Assembly: GCA_011524645.1 (NCBI GenBank)
Contig: WTJY01000310.1
Span: forward strand, 1-33,208
Source of the DNA: Anaerolineales bacterium
GTDB lineage: Bacteria; Chloroflexota; Anaerolineae; Promineifilales; Promineifilaceae
DNA: 33,208 bases
Direction of reading: 5' to 3'
Shown here: positions 6,620-15,003 of the stretch, piece after piece
Layout: each line of letters begins with the position of its first letter
Numbering within the stretch: position 1 is the first letter of the stretch
The notes under the pieces: generated by a model
Told to the model about the DNA's origin: nothing
The model's input: the letters and a program-made list of their open reading frames with translations, nothing else
Database searches by the model: none
Made by a program: the position numbers and the translations under genes

Positions 6620-9037
6620 TTATTCATACGCGAGCACTTCCCGAATCGTTAAGCGGGAGGCGTTACGGGCCGGAATAATACTGGCGATGGCCGAGAGACC
6701 GATGATCACTAAAAACCAGAGCCAAAAGCCGGTCGCACTAAACACCATCGGCATGACAGAATTTGTAATGGCCAAGCTGACCATGGTTAACAAGCCGTAA
6801 CTAATCGGAACACATACGGCGATGCCCAAAAGCCAGCTAATAAAGCCTATAAAGACCCCTTCCACCAGAACGGAGCTCATCACGGCCGAATCGACCGCGC
6901 CAATCGCTCGTAAAATGCCGATCTCTCGGATTCGCTCCATGACATTCATCGACATCGTTCCAGCTAAACCGATGCTACCCACCACGGCTGTGAGGACCGC
7001 CATCCCTAAGAAGAAGGAGACGAGCGTCGAGATCGCTTCTGACACACTTTCTAGAGTGGTCATCCCTTCCTCAATACTTTCGAAGCGAATCCCTTCATCT
7101 TGGAATAAAGTGTCGAGCGTGTTGGCATATCGTTCTTGATTGACCAGCGTTTGTTCATCTAGCACGACCTTGAGGACTGTCCCACGGCCGACATTGTTGG
7201 TTTGTTGGGAAATGATTTCGTAAGGGGCGTAGCTGAGAATGAAATCAGCATCTCGCTCGGGGAAGGAGAAGATGCCGACCACGGTCCATTCTTCAGCACG
7301 GCCGTCATTAATCCCCATTTCTATCGTGTCACCCGCTTTGAGCTCGGGTAAATCGGCCCAAATCGTTTCTGCAACGACAATCGCGTTGGTATCCCCCTCT
7401 TGTAAGAAGCGCCCTTGGGTGATGTTGGGGGCGATGAGGTCGCTGGCGGCCGGTGGCGCTTGAATCGTAAAGACGATATCACTGCCATCCCCTTTTGGGG
7501 TGTCTCCAAGAGCGCTTAACCACATTTCTGTATCGGCAACACCGGGGATCGATTCAACCAGCGAGGCGATTTCGATTTCGCGATACGGCCGGCTTAAACT
7601 GACTGAGATATCCGCTTTGAATAAGCCGGTGACCGAGCCGATAAAGTTATTTAAGGAGGCCTGCATATTAAAGACCGCAATAAAGATGCCCCCTGCAACG
7701 GTCAGGGTGAAAAGTGTAAGCGACAGGCGGCGTACATTGCGGAAGGTGTTGCGAATAGAGATGAGCAACGGCCGTGAAATCCATTCCATCGATTCGCCGA
7801 GCTTTTCAAAGAAACGGCCGCTGCCCCCATCTTTACTCGCACTGTCATCGCTAATCGCTTCTTCGACCGTTAAGCGGGACCCACTAATCACAGGGAAGAT
7901 TCCCGCTAGGATTGGAATAAAGATAGCGATGAGTGCTTGGACCACAATAGCCCGTGGCACAAAGCGGAAGGAGCCGATAGAAATGCTCAGGAGATCCCCA
8001 AAGAATAGGGCAAATTGATAGCCTCCCCATGCTGCGAGCGGGATCGAAACCACGAGTGAAATCAAACCCAATAAGATGATGAGCACCAAATACATCGAAA
8101 TGACTTGGAGATTGCGGGCCCCGACCAACTTCATGACCCCGATTTGGCGCATTTGCTGGTTCAGCAAAGCGGTTAAGGTGTTGGCGATTAATGAGCCACC
8201 CAGTACGAGCATCAAGCCGCCCATCGCCCCGAGTACGGAAAGAATTGCCAAGACGGTTACAGAGGAAGGGTGTTCGTTGCTTGGGGAGTTAATGACGCTA
8301 ATCAGCGGCATATTGCTTTCTTCAAGACGGTCTTCCACGATTTGTGAGACCGCTTCGATATTGGCTAAATCGATGTTGTCCCCTTCTACCGTAATCATGA
8401 GCCGGTTAAATGAAGGCTCTTGACCCAGCCAAGTCAGGGTGTCCATGGTGATATAAGCGACCGCTTGGGCGTTGGGACCCCCTTCGATCGACTGATCACG
8501 GACCAATCCGGTGACTTCAAGTTCCCGCACAGTGCCGCTAGAAAGCTGAATTTGTAGTGTTTCCCCGACTTCGACATCGAACTCTTCGAGAATGCGTGAT
8601 TCAAGCAAGATTTCCCGATCGGCCGGAACCGTTTTTCCTTCGACTGATTCCCGAATAAAAATCTCGGAATTTTCAAAATCATCGATGGCGATGACGCGCA
8701 AACTGCGCCATGTTTTACCTTCATCTTGGCTCAAGCGCAGGCTGGTACGATTGCGCCCTTCGACTTGGCGTACTCCCGGTAGTTTGGCGATGATTTTGAC
8801 AAAATCTTCATCAAACGGCCGGGTGCGAATCTGGATATTGGCCGGATTTGACCCGCCATAGCTTTCTTCCATGTCTGTGGCCAGAATGACATAGGTTGAG
8901 ATGATCATGCCGACCGCAAAAACACCGACCGCGATTGAAGCGACGACCAGTGCGGTACGAGAGCGATTTTCCCAAATATCGAGCAACACTTTGAGCCAGC
9001 GGGGGCGTGCGGTATACGTTTTCGGTGTTTGTTCCAT
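6620..9037 (-). CDS. FtsX/MacB-type ABC permease, two-module form
   Basis: This 805-residue permease belongs to the family that couples ATP hydrolysis to movement of extracytoplasmic domains (MacB, LolCE, BceB and FtsX relatives). Residues 1-30 are a basic cytoplasmic start, with TM1 at about 29-53. A large external domain (about 55-265) is followed by three TM segments (about 270-400) containing the conserved QQMRQIGVMKLVGAR coupling-helix motif. A second TM start lies near 435, then a second external domain (about 460-670). A second three-TM module (about 680-800) has the matching MERIREIGILRAIGA motif and ends NASRLTIREVLAYE. Two such modules in one chain should act as a whole transmembrane unit. 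It lies 12 bp after the fused ATPase, its probable motor. It is a paralogue of the 11750-14161 permease. Confidence 0.92.
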   Translation of the reverse strand: MEQTPKTYTARPRWLKVLLDIWENRSRTALVVASIAVGVFAVGMIISTYVILATDMEESYGGSNPANIQIRTRPFDEDFVKIIAKLPGVRQVEGRNRTSLRLSQDEGKTWRSLRVIAIDDFENSEIFIRESVEGKTVPADREILLESRILEEFDVEVGETLQIQLSSGTVRELEVTGLVRDQSIEGGPNAQAVAYITMDTLTWLGQEPSFNRLMITVEGDNIDLANIEAVSQIVEDRLEESNMPLISVINSPSNEHPSSVTVLAILSVLGAMGGLMLVLGGSLIANTLTALLNQQMRQIGVMKLVGARNLQVISMYLVLIILLGLISLVVSIPLAAWGGYQFALFFGDLLSISIGSFRFVPRAIVVQALIAIFIPILAGIFPVISGSRLTVEEAISDDSASKDGGSGRFFEKLGESMEWISRPLLISIRNTFRNVRRLSLTLFTLTVAGGIFIAVFNMQASLNNFIGSVTGLFKADISVSLSRPYREIEIASLVESIPGVADTEMWLSALGDTPKGDGSDIVFTIQAPPAASDLIAPNITQGRFLQEGDTNAIVVAETIWADLPELKAGDTIEMGINDGRAEEWTVVGIFSFPERDADFILSYAPYEIISQQTNNVGRGTVLKVVLDEQTLVNQERYANTLDTLFQDEGIRFESIEEGMTTLESVSEAISTLVSFFLGMAVLTAVVGSIGLAGTMSMNVMERIREIGILRAIGAVDSAVMSSVLVEGVFIGFISWLLGIAVCVPISYGLLTMVSLAITNSVMPMVFSATGFWLWFLVIIGLSAIASIIPARNASRLTIREVLAYE

Positions 9038-9049
9038 CGTGTTCTCTCC

Positions 9050-10540
9050 TTAAGCGACCGATAATTCCGGTTCAAGTTCGCGCCGGACCACTTGGCCGTC
9101 GGCCAAGGTCACGGTTCTGTCTGTATAGCGGGTGAGGCTGGGGTCATGGGTAACGATCAAGATCGTTTTCCCTTGTTCTGAGAGTTGTCGGAAGAGGTTG
9201 ATAATCATGGTGGCGGCACGGGTATCAAGGTTTCCGGTCGGTTCGTCCGCCACGATAATCGAGGGGTCGTTGGCGAGTGCACGGGCGATCGCTGCACTTT
9301 GCTGCTGACCGGTTGATACGGCCGAGGGTAATTTCCGTGCGAAATCGGTTAAATTGACCATGTCTAACAGTTCCATCGCCTTTTGTTTGCGCTCGCGCGG
9401 CCGGTAGGTGTTGCAATAGTCCATCGGCAACATGACATTTTCGAGCAAGGTAAGTGTCGGTAACAACTGAAAGAACTGAAACACGATGCCCAAATTTTTG
9501 CCGCGCCACAAAGCACGCTGACTTTCCGTCATCCCATATACATCAAGATCGCCGATAACGACCTGTCCTGTCGTGGGATGATCGATACCGGTGAGCATAT
9601 TGAGCAATGTCGATTTGCCGCTCCCCGATTTGCCGACAATCGAGACAAATTCTCCATATTTGAAATTGAGGTTGATCCCTTTAAGAGCGGTAAATTCACC
9701 GGCCGGACCGACGTAGGTCTTGATGACATCGTGTAAGACGATGGCGTCTTTGCCCCCTTCTTTCGCTTCACCAGAGATTAGGTCGTCGTTATCATCATGA
9801 CGATGATGGTCATCGGGTAGATCGACGAAATCAGCTTTGACATATTCTCCAACGATTTCGCCGTCTGAAATTTCAAGAGTACGGTCGAATCGTTTCCGTA
9901 AGCTCTGGTCGTGGGTCACCATGATGATCGTTTTGCCACGACGCGCGAGTTCTTCAAAGATGCGCAAAATCGTTTCCGATGTTTTGCTATCGAGGCTTCC
10001 GGTCGGCTCATCGGCGATAATGACGGGGGGATCATTGGCCAGCGCCCGGGCGATGGCGACACGCTGTTTTTGTCCTCCAGAGATATGGGCCGGAATTTTA
10101 TAAGCGTGTTCACCGATTTCGACGTCATTGAGTAGTCCGAGTGCTTTGATTACGCTTTGGCCTGATTGATAAAGGCCGGAGAAATCTTGGGGCAGCATGA
10201 CATTGTTGACTAAATCGAGCATCGGCATGAGTTCAAACGATTGATAGACGATGCCGATATTCCGGCCGCGCCATAAGGCCAAATCATTTTGATTGAGGGT
10301 TTGGATGTCTTGTGTCTGGCCGTCGGCGTGGTGGTAGATGACTTCACCACTGGTGAGTTGGCTGACACCGGAGAGCATGTTCATGAGGGTTGATTTGCCA
10401 GCCCCAGAACGGCCGACGATGCCCAAAAACTCCCCACGGTTGACGGTAAAATTTACATTCTTTAATGCGGGAAAAGACCCAGCCCCTGTGACATAGGTTT
10501 TTTCTACATTTTTTAATTCAAATATCGTTTTTGTTTGCAT
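9050..10540 (-). CDS. fused tandem ABC ATPase (two nucleotide-binding domains in one chain)
   Basis: The first of the efflux operon genes, 496 residues. Domain 1 has Walker A GRSGAGKST (43-51), Gln100, signature ISGGQ (153-157), Walker B with [11 protein letters not shown] (Glu178) and His210. A His/Asp-rich linker (about 240-252, DDHHRHDDNDD) joins domain 2: Walker A GKSGSGKST (303-311), VFQFFQ Q-loop, IVADEPTGNLD (Glu433) and His465. The second signature reads VSTGQQQS instead of LSGGQQQR, so one composite ATP site is probably weakened, as in asymmetric ABC proteins. Both domains are of the MacB/LolD type and match the two-module permease 12 bp downstream. The first codon is ATG at 10540, with no strong ribosome binding site. 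Confidence 0.92.
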   Translation of the reverse strand: MQTKTIFELKNVEKTYVTGAGSFPALKNVNFTVNRGEFLGIVGRSGAGKSTLMNMLSGVSQLTSGEVIYHHADGQTQDIQTLNQNDLALWRGRNIGIVYQSFELMPMLDLVNNVMLPQDFSGLYQSGQSVIKALGLLNDVEIGEHAYKIPAHISGGQKQRVAIARALANDPPVIIADEPTGSLDSKTSETILRIFEELARRGKTIIMVTHDQSLRKRFDRTLEISDGEIVGEYVKADFVDLPDDHHRHDDNDDLISGEAKEGGKDAIVLHDVIKTYVGPAGEFTALKGINLNFKYGEFVSIVGKSGSGKSTLLNMLTGIDHPTTGQVVIGDLDVYGMTESQRALWRGKNLGIVFQFFQLLPTLTLLENVMLPMDYCNTYRPRERKQKAMELLDMVNLTDFARKLPSAVSTGQQQSAAIARALANDPSIIVADEPTGNLDTRAATMIINLFRQLSEQGKTILIVTHDPSLTRYTDRTVTLADGQVVRRELEPELSVA

Positions 10541-10600
10541 TTACGAATACCTATCTTCAAACAATTTTTACGAGCATAAGGGTAACTGTTTTGAAGCTTT

Positions 10601-10653
10601 ATTGCAAGTGATTTGTTGCAATAGATGGTATTGTTGCTTTTATTGCAAGTCAA
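10601..10653 (-). promoter_or_regulatory. predicted promoter of the efflux operon with overlapping operator
   Basis: On the minus strand a -35-like TTGACT (10648-10653) and a -10-like TACCAT (10625-10630) are separated by exactly 17 bp. ATTGCAA-N8-TTGCAAT, a symmetric inverted repeat at 10601-10622, falls on the expected transcription start. A third half-site ATTGCAA (10642-10648) touches the -35 box. Binding there would block the promoter. The divergent TetR gene is the natural candidate, but this is inferred. Confidence 0.55.
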
Positions 10654-11041
10654 TGGTATCAAATGGCTAGCTAATGATGTTATAATGATGTTGAATGGTT
10701 TATAGTAAATCAATACTTTCGCCATTTTTAGGCATATATGACAACTGTCCTGCCTTTGAGGTAAATTTGTTCATTGAATTAAAAATATCTCAGGCTGTTA
10801 GCGCAATTATTTTAATTCGCGCCAAACCAAAAGCTCCCCTCTCCCAACGGGAGAGGGGCTGGGGGAGAGGGGGAATTCACCTCCCCCAGCCCCTCCTGAT
10901 AGGAGGGGGGCAAATCCAATTAGACGATCCACATTGGCGAAGGTATTGATAAATGGCATGTGAGTGCATCGTTCTGGATACTATTGGCTCTTAGTCAATT
11001 ATTGTTTACTATTTGCCCTAATCTTTTTCCATGGAGGATAT
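10654..11041. other. intergenic region between efflux operon and tetR gene
   Basis: The part nearest the operon is AT-rich and holds a TATAAT on the + strand at 10681-10686 that could belong to a promoter for the TetR gene, although no good -35 is visible. A short hairpin-like stretch (GCGCAATTA/TAATTCGCGC) lies near 10800-10822, followed by a copy of the GC-rich hairpin repeat at 10834-10911. I see no gene here; the open frames are low-complexity. Confidence 0.5.
10834..10911. repeat. GC-rich multi-hairpin repeat, copy 1
   Basis: Three nested pairings are visible: CCCCTCTCCC-AAC-GGGAGAGGGG (10836-10858), CTGGGGGAG (10859-10867) with CTCCCCCAG (10881-10889), and CCCCTCCT-GAT-AGGAGGGG (10890-10908). 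The same arrangement recurs near 16107, 25320 and 33006. This copy has no visible terminal inverted repeats. Confidence 0.8.
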
Positions 11042-11620
11042 ATGCCCAAAATTGTGGCAGATGACACCGTTTACAATGCGGTTATTGAGGTTCTTAAAAC
11101 CCACGGCTATAGTGGCGCGACAACGAAACTGATTGCCGAATTGGCTGGTGTTAATGAAACAACGCTCTATCGCAAATATGGCACAAAAGAGCAACTCGTG
11201 AAAAATGCGGTCGAATATATCATTGATCGTGTGGATATTGACTCAATCGCCTATTACACTGGGGATATTCATGCCGATTTGGTTCGTTTGTTCAACGGCT
11301 TTTTTCAGAGTGTTGAACATACTGGCGGTGATATCTTTATGGTCCTTACGGCCGAAATGAATCGTTTCCCAGAGCTACAAAGCATTTCATTGACACCATT
11401 CAAGATGATTTCAAAGGTTGGGCTATTGTTGGCGCGCTATCAGGCCGAGGGGATTTTGCGCCAAGAACATCCCTTTTTGGCTGTATTGTCGTTCATGGCT
11501 CCGATGGCTTTGTCTCGTCGTTTGAGCTTGATTTCCGATGGGCCGTCGTTTCCCCAGCTTGATGCGGATACTTATGTCGATGGGTATATCAATGGTCGGT
11601 TGTTAAAGAGTGAGTCGTAA
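11042..11620 (+). CDS. TetR/AcrR-family transcriptional regulator
   Basis: This is a 192-residue protein when started at the ATG at 11042, which follows GGAGGA; the frame extends further upstream, but that part reads like translated leader. The N-terminal DNA-binding domain (about 1-50) has the TetR helix-turn-helix pattern ATTKLIAELAGVNETTLYRKYGTKEQLVKNAV. The C-terminal helical ligand and dimer domain has no recognisable specific signature. It is divergent from the efflux operon, the classic arrangement for a repressor of its neighbour, and a suitable inverted repeat overlaps the operon promoter. A ligand that is also a pump substrate would be expected but cannot be read from the sequence. 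Confidence 0.9.
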   Translation: MPKIVADDTVYNAVIEVLKTHGYSGATTKLIAELAGVNETTLYRKYGTKEQLVKNAVEYIIDRVDIDSIAYYTGDIHADLVRLFNGFFQSVEHTGGDIFMVLTAEMNRFPELQSISLTPFKMISKVGLLLARYQAEGILRQEHPFLAVLSFMAPMALSRRLSLISDGPSFPQLDADTYVDGYINGRLLKSES

Positions 11621-11626
11621 AAAGAG

Positions 11627-11716
11627 TGGACCAATTGAATGATCACTCCGATCATGTCTCTGATAGAACAGATATTTGCGCCGTTTGGCTATTGTTGTGG
11701 CAAATTGGTCCACTTT
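11627..11716. repeat. long-loop inverted repeat between convergent genes, possible terminator or element relic
   Basis: AGTGGACCAATTG (11627-11639) pairs with CAAATTGGTCCACT (11703-11716), with a one-base bulge and A/T continuation on both sides. The 63-base interior holds a small palindromic core (ATGATC...GATCAT). It starts 6 bp after the tetR stop and lies before the stop of the permease on the other strand, so it could end transcription from both sides, although the loop is unusually long. Confidence 0.55.
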
Positions 11717-11749
11717 AGATCCTACAGACGAGCACGATTGCACCGAGAT

Positions 11750-14161
11750 TTATTCGTGTGCCAGAACCTCGCGGATCGTGAGACGCGAGGCGCTTTGGGC
11801 CGGCCCCAAACTGGCAATGGCGGCCAAGATCAGCACAATAATGAGCCAACTCCATAGACCTCCCCATGAATAACTAAAGTCAAGGGGTTTTTGTAAAAGA
11901 GCCAGCCCGATTTGCTCACTGAGCAAGACGCTGAGCGGGATCGAGATAATCATCCCCGTTAACCAACTGAGAAAGCCGACCGCCAATCCCTCGAATACAA
12001 CGATGCGACGTACCGCACGGTTGGATGCGCCGATCGCTCGGAGAACCCCGATTTCACGAATTCGTTCTAGGATGTTGATGCTCATGGTGGTTGTTAAGCC
12101 TAATCCGCCTAACGCACCGAGTAGAATCGCCATGACGATTAAAAATTGGATGACGATTTCAAACCGGAGGAAGAACTCAGAACGTACCCCTTCAGCTGTA
12201 CTACCACCACTGACTTGAAAACCATTGGCATTAAATAACTGGGAAAGTTGGACCTCCATGGCTGTTTGATTTGCGCCAGATTGCGATTGGATACTGACTT
12301 GGACAGAATTAGCTTTCCCCACGTTCCGTGTTATGTAGGTGTAATGGTCATAGTTGACATAAAATCTGGTAGTGCCGTCGGCCGCTGCTGGGATAACACC
12401 AACAACTTGCCAAGTGAGTTCACGGCCGTTAACGTCAAGGACTATTTCATCACCTAATTGGACATCTGGCTCTTCAACCATAAAAAATGTGTTGACGACA
12501 ACCGCGTTGGTATCATCTTCTGTTAGCCAACGGCCAGATTCCGGTTTGGGGTCGAGCAAGGGGGTGTTGGGAGGAACTGCGGTGAGGGTGAAGAAAACAG
12601 TTTCTGAGCCATCCGGCCGTATTCGATTGGTCCCTTGGTTGAACCATGCTTCGGCGTACGTCACCTCGGGATGACGGAGCGCGGTATCGGTTAGCTGTGC
12701 AGCACGAATCGGCCGGTTAAAAGTCAGCCCGACATCGAATGCGTGGTAACGTAAGAAATTGTTGAGTGTCTCGGAGACTGATGTACGCACCGTTAGGACG
12801 GAAATGTAGAGTGCTGTCCCCATAATGAGAATCAGCATTGTCAGAATCAAGCGCCCTTTGCGTCTTAGGGTGTTGCGCAATGAGATAATAAGCGGCCGCT
12901 GTAGATTTAAACGACGCTGTAGTTTAAGAAATTGTTGTTCGATCCAGCTATTACCGGTACTGCCTGCTTCCATTCCACCACTGTTGAGCGCTTTTTGGGT
13001 GGTTGTGCCTACGCCGGACAAAACGGGCCACAGGGCGGCACCCACCGGAATTAAGATACCGATTAAGGCTTGGAAGCCGATTACCGTCATGGGGACACTC
13101 TGATTATCGACCGTGACATTGAGCTGGGTCGTTGCCAAATTGACTGACATACGACCCATAGCAACCCCTGATGGAATGCCGATGAGCAAGGCCAGAAGCC
13201 CATATAAAAAGACCATGATGATATACATACTCATGATCTGTAGGCGGCGGGCTCCTACCAATTTCATGACTCCGATTTGCTGCATTTGCTGGGTGATGAG
13301 GGCGGTGACGGTGTTGATGACCAAGAAACCGGCTAAAAACAAGATGATGCCACCAAAGGCGAAAAATAGAATAATGAGTGTGGCGATGATTTCTTCCGCC
13401 CAATGTTCCCCCGGTGGTGGGGTTTGGGTGCCATAGATTTCTCGGCCGCTTCTCTCTATTTTGTTTTGTACTTGTGCCGTAATCTCTTGAATCGATTCGA
13501 TGTTAAGATCTTCTTCGCCTACCCGAAACCGGAGTTCCGTGTAGAAGCTGCCACGCCCTAAACGTTCCAATGTAGATTGATTGATATAACCGAACGCGAC
13601 GCCAGCGATGTCACCTGCGGGGACACTGTTATCGTAGGTTGTGCCTACAACATCGAGCTCTTTAATGGTGCCATCTCCCAAATCAATGGTGATGGTGTCG
13701 CCGATTTCTGTGTTGATGAAATTGATCGATAAACGTTCGATGGCGATATCGGCACGGCCGATTGGCCAATCCCCGGCGACCGGTGAAATACGGTCGATCT
13801 CGAAGTCTGGCGTATCTGGTACGAGGGTTAAAACGAGTGTACGCCACTCCCCATTGCCGATATCGACCCGCACATTTAGGCCACGGCCGCCCATCGCGGC
13901 AATCACTCCCGGCGTATCGCTGATACTTTTAACTAATTTGTCATCGAACGGGTCGGTGTAGATATAAGCGGAAGCCGCTTGTAGAGCTTGATAATCACTT
14001 TGTAGTTCACGAATCAAAATCGCTTGAGCACTGGCGATAAAGCCGATGGCGAAAACACCAACTGCGATCGCGAGAATGACCAAGAGGGTACGTGTTTTGT
14101 TGCCCCATAAATCGAGTAAAACTTTGCGCCAGCGGGTGCGGATGAGATAAAAGGGAATCAT
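11750..14161 (-). CDS. FtsX/MacB-type ABC permease without its own ATPase gene
   Basis: This 803-residue two-module permease is paralogous to the 6620-9037 protein. TM1 is at about 24-46. External domain 1 follows, then a TM block at about 265-395 with QQMQQIGVMKLVGARRLQ. A mid-protein TM start is at about 440, then external domain 2. A final TM block at about 675-795 carries LERIREIGVLRAIGA and ends SASRLTIREVLAHE. The conserved coupling helices indicate it still works with a MacB/LolD-type ATPase, presumably one encoded in the neighbouring operon. Its ATG overlaps the stop of the upstream regulator by 4 bases (ATGA), so the two are translationally coupled. A different external domain sequence suggests a different substrate. 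Confidence 0.9.
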   Translation of the reverse strand: MIPFYLIRTRWRKVLLDLWGNKTRTLLVILAIAVGVFAIGFIASAQAILIRELQSDYQALQAASAYIYTDPFDDKLVKSISDTPGVIAAMGGRGLNVRVDIGNGEWRTLVLTLVPDTPDFEIDRISPVAGDWPIGRADIAIERLSINFINTEIGDTITIDLGDGTIKELDVVGTTYDNSVPAGDIAGVAFGYINQSTLERLGRGSFYTELRFRVGEEDLNIESIQEITAQVQNKIERSGREIYGTQTPPPGEHWAEEIIATLIILFFAFGGIILFLAGFLVINTVTALITQQMQQIGVMKLVGARRLQIMSMYIIMVFLYGLLALLIGIPSGVAMGRMSVNLATTQLNVTVDNQSVPMTVIGFQALIGILIPVGAALWPVLSGVGTTTQKALNSGGMEAGSTGNSWIEQQFLKLQRRLNLQRPLIISLRNTLRRKGRLILTMLILIMGTALYISVLTVRTSVSETLNNFLRYHAFDVGLTFNRPIRAAQLTDTALRHPEVTYAEAWFNQGTNRIRPDGSETVFFTLTAVPPNTPLLDPKPESGRWLTEDDTNAVVVNTFFMVEEPDVQLGDEIVLDVNGRELTWQVVGVIPAAADGTTRFYVNYDHYTYITRNVGKANSVQVSIQSQSGANQTAMEVQLSQLFNANGFQVSGGSTAEGVRSEFFLRFEIVIQFLIVMAILLGALGGLGLTTTMSINILERIREIGVLRAIGASNRAVRRIVVFEGLAVGFLSWLTGMIISIPLSVLLSEQIGLALLQKPLDFSYSWGGLWSWLIIVLILAAIASLGPAQSASRLTIREVLAHE

Positions 14162-14892
14162 GAGACTACTCCTTGCGCGGGTCCGTTGGGAAATAGATCT
14201 GGCGTGGTGAGTAAGAGGGTGATAATTTCGGCAAGTCGCTGATAGTCGGCTAAGTTCATCGCCAAAATGAGGGTGTGGTATTGCTCAGTTTGCTCTAGGA
14301 GCTCGTCCCACCAAGTTTGATCGGTGATTTCTTTGTCATTGGCGAGAACGCCGAGCGCCATCCCATTGAGTAATGAGAGGTGGCTGCGACGAACGGTGCT
14401 GTTTTGGGGGAGAAGGCGTAAGAGCTGTTTTTTAATCCGATCAAAATTAGAGGTTTCTTGTAGTCTTAGGAATAATACGGTGTGTAATTCAGCACAGGTA
14501 CGCACGTTTGGAGATTCATCGGTGGGGAGAATCCGGCCGAGGACTTCGTGACCGATTTTTTGGTGGTAGCCGTTGTCTGTTTGCTGATCTCGTTCTTTGA
14601 CTTTGTCCCAATTGTCGGCCGCGATGTCAGGTGCGACTTCGGCAACTAGCTGGTGGGCTTGTTGGGTGGGGACAAAGACGACTTCGGAACGGCCGTGTCC
14701 TTGTTCGTTGTTGCGATAGCGAGATTGTACCAGCCCTTTGTCTTCCAGCACTTTGAGCATGTCATAGGCGGTGAAGCGGCTGACACCGATAAATTCGGCG
14801 AGCTCTGTGTAGTGAATCGGTTGACCATCTATTTGATGGTAAAGCGAAATCATTTTACGGATGACATCTTTTTGACGGCGGGTGATTTTCAT
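14158..14892 (-). CDS. winged-helix transcriptional regulator coupled to the permease
   Basis: This is a 244-residue protein. Residues 1-75 look like a winged helix-turn-helix (RRQKDVIRKMISLYHQ, then YTELAEFIGVSRFTAYDMLKVLEDKGLV, then a basic wing). The remaining about 165 residues are helical, with no motif I can name, and may sense a signal or dimerise. The stop overlaps the permease start (ATGA), so the regulator and permease are made together. TTGTGAA-N4-TTCACAA lies 19-36 bp upstream of its ATG, which points to autoregulation. It resembles DtxR- or MarR-like domain layouts only in general shape; I cannot assign the family with confidence. No ribosome binding site is visible. Confidence 0.75.
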   Translation of the reverse strand: MKITRRQKDVIRKMISLYHQIDGQPIHYTELAEFIGVSRFTAYDMLKVLEDKGLVQSRYRNNEQGHGRSEVVFVPTQQAHQLVAEVAPDIAADNWDKVKERDQQTDNGYHQKIGHEVLGRILPTDESPNVRTCAELHTVLFLRLQETSNFDRIKKQLLRLLPQNSTVRRSHLSLLNGMALGVLANDKEITDQTWWDELLEQTEQYHTLILAMNLADYQRLAEIITLLLTTPDLFPNGPAQGVVS

Positions 14893-14910
14893 TTTTGGGG
14901 ATTTTCTACT

Positions 14911-14928
14911 TTGTGAATCAGTTCACAA
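14911..14928. promoter_or_regulatory. palindromic operator candidate upstream of the winged-helix regulator
   Basis: TTGTGAATCAGTTCACAA has perfect 7-bp half-sites around a 4-base centre and ends 18 bp before the ATG at 14892. On the minus strand it falls between a TTGCAT and a TAGAAA that could be a weak -35/-10 pair with long spacing. It probably binds the product of the first gene. Confidence 0.6.
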
Positions 14929-15003
14929 TGCAAATTTTCCCAAATTTACCCAAAAAACCAAAAAAAGGCAATATGCAAGTTATACAAATTGTGGTGTGGT
15001 GTC

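Noticed and set aside
10954-11041. Upstream start (10964) for the TetR gene
   Set aside because: The extra 26 residues are hydrophobic leader-like translation, and GGAGGA precedes the ATG at 11042.
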